The notes under the pieces were generated by a model that had not been told where the DNA came from, did no database searches, and saw only the letters and a list, made by a program, of their open reading frames with translations. 6,270 nucleotides of DNA. It comes from Planctomycetia bacterium (GTDB lineage: Bacteria; Planctomycetota; Planctomycetia; Pirellulales; UBA1268). The position numbers and the translations under genes were made by a program. The stretch is taken from positions 1-6,270 of the forward strand of contig RGVT01000168.1 of NCBI GenBank assembly GCA_010027105.1, read 5' to 3'. This document shows positions 5,315-6,270 of this stretch, one piece after another (positions within the stretch are counted from its first letter, which is position 1; each line of letters begins with the position of its first letter).

Positions 5315-6259
5315 TTATCTTGTCCTCTCATTTGTTTTTTTTGTCTTTGTTGTTGGAAATGAAAATTTTGTTTTTTTTTCACATATTGGAAAACAAGACT
5401 CTATTGTATTCCATAAGATAGATAATATTTCATTCGATTTTATTTTTTTGTTGTCGTTTTGTCCCCGTAAAAAAGAAAAAGACGATAAGAATGTTGTTTT
5501 TTTATTCAATTGTAATGAATATTTTTTTAATAAAGAAGAATGATAAATTAAAGAAGGTAATACGAAAAAAGAAATAAGATAAAATTCACGATGTTTGGGT
5601 GGTATTTTACAAAGTTTCTGCACATAGTCATCTAAACATTCAATATTATCAAGATAAAAAATACGAATAATGAAAAACAATGTCCATGTTTGACAAAAAC
5701 TATCCGCTGGAAATAAAGATCCTTTTTTCCCATTAAATTGAATTCCTGTTGGAAAATTTTTCCAACTAATATTTTTACATACGCCCATATTCGTATAATT
5801 TTTTAAATCTACTTGAGAAAATGCGTTTTTGATATGAGGAATGACTATTTTTTGTCCTTTTGGATAAAATTGGATTCCCGGGTCAAAACTTGTAAGAAAT
5901 CCTTTATGATAAACAAAAGACAAATAATGAACTTTATTTTCTTCATACAATAAGCATACAGTAAATACAAAAATTTTCTGTTTTTCTAATTCAAACAATC
6001 CTTTTTTTTTTTTTAAATAATCAGAAAGAGAAAGACCCGTTGGGTTTTCATTTGTTTGATTTTGGCTAGTATTATTATCATAAAAAACAAGTTTGTTTTT
6101 TTTTTCAGTTAAGAACCAAGTTCCTAACCATTTAAAATTTTCCGTCTGTGAAGTTACTTTCAGATGATAATTGACTAAATAATTACGATTTTGTGGTTCA
6201 TTCATAAAATAAATAAATTCTTGAGCCATTTCTGTATGAAAAGAATCAGAACAAGTCAT
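5315..6259 (-). CDS. Candidate Ulp1/adenain-type (C48-like) cysteine protease, 314 aa
   Basis: This complete ATG-initiated ORF of 314 codons has protein-like composition. The catalytic pattern of Ulp1/adenovirus-protease families can be traced in order: His111 in KVHYLSFVYHKG, Asp126 in FLTSFDPGIQFYP fifteen residues later, then Gln174 in GIQFNGK and Cys189 in PADSFCQTWTLFF. H-W/Y, F-D-x and a late Q..D..C block are the family layout, with the nucleophile starting a hydrophobic helix. In large DNA viruses such enzymes either mature virion proteins (as ASFV pS273R does for polyproteins) or act on ubiquitin/SUMO-like modifiers. The spacing from Gln174 to Cys189 is longer than the six residues in yeast Ulp1, so the Gln assignment is uncertain. 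The basic, Lys/Thr-rich tail (about 290-314) may be flexible. A 13-A run encodes LKKKK at residues 82-86. The leader has TATATAAA four bases before ATG; the region beyond is outside the window. Confidence 0.72.
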   Translation of the reverse strand: MTCSDSFHTEMAQEFIYFMNEPQNRNYLVNYHLKVTSQTENFKWLGTWFLTEKKNKLVFYDNNTSQNQTNENPTGLSLSDYLKKKKGLFELEKQKIFVFTVCLLYEENKVHYLSFVYHKGFLTSFDPGIQFYPKGQKIVIPHIKNAFSQVDLKNYTNMGVCKNISWKNFPTGIQFNGKKGSLFPADSFCQTWTLFFIIRIFYLDNIECLDDYVQKLCKIPPKHREFYLISFFVLPSLIYHSSLLKKYSLQLNKKTTFLSSFSFLRGQNDNKKIKSNEILSILWNTIESCFPICEKKTKFSFPTTKTKKTNERTR

Positions 6260-6270
6260 TTTATATATAT
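6260..6270 (-). promoter_or_regulatory. TATA-like leader of the protease gene (cut by window edge)
   Basis: On the minus strand the last bases read ATATATATAAA immediately before the ATG of the protease gene. Large DNA virus late genes often start within or next to such AT-rich TATA-like elements. Only eleven bases are available and the background is very AT-rich, so the call is weak. Confidence 0.25.

Noticed and set aside
5103..5543. 146-codon plus-strand frame rich in Phe, Ile and Leu
   Set aside because: It has only a TTG start and half of it is antisense to the protease gene. Its composition is what T-rich DNA gives by chance.
270..6259. Bacterial or phage operon
   Set aside because: There are no Shine-Dalgarno sites before the starts, gaps exceed 500 bp, and the helicase and F-box-like content points to a virus of eukaryotes.
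5315..6259. Reading the protease and F-box-like genes as one dedicated anti-host system
   Set aside because: The genes are separated by about 5 kb with the helicase between them and share no promoter element, so co-function is not supported by the layout.

Overview
This is a very AT-rich window (by eye about a quarter G+C). Coding sequence is intronless, and the intergenic DNA is full of homopolymer runs and micro/minisatellites. I read it as a piece of a large eukaryotic DNA virus genome (Nucleocytoviricota type). Three things support this: a poxvirus NPH-II/DEAH-like RNA helicase, a protein resembling a viral Ulp1/adenain-type cysteine protease, and a small F-box-like protein, all as uninterrupted ORFs. 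The family cannot be fixed from the sequence. An AT-rich invertebrate or protist virus fits best; a small AT-rich crustacean virus (Mininucleoviridae-like) is only a guess. An AT-rich protist genome or an integrated viral element is the main alternative.

Layout, left to right. Positions 1-80 probably hold the last 25 codons of a plus-strand gene running in from the left. It converges on a 160-aa minus-strand gene (270-752) with an F-box-like N-terminus. A 559-bp gap (753-1311) carries a T-tract/TCAAGTT promoter-like element in two copies, short direct repeats and one doubtful 83-codon ORF. A 148-aa minus-strand protein of unknown function follows (1312-1758). Positions 1759-2538 hold a large non-coding satellite block with two distinct arrays: a GATATTAT-type array with 27-bp and 29-bp higher-order units, and a perfect 9-bp array. 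The dominant gene is the 745-aa DExH helicase on the minus strand (2539-4776). A gene-free AT-rich spacer (4777-5314) has a duplicated 22-bp segment and a GATA microsatellite. The 314-aa candidate cysteine protease (5315-6259, minus) ends the window, with its upstream region cut off.

All four confident genes lie on the minus strand. They are separated by gaps of more than 500 bp, so they are probably transcribed singly rather than as an operon. The helicase would act on viral RNA or transcription. The F-box-like protein and the Ulp1-like protease could both touch the host ubiquitin/SUMO system, although the protease could instead be a virion maturation enzyme. No tRNA, rRNA, CRISPR array or insertion sequence was seen.
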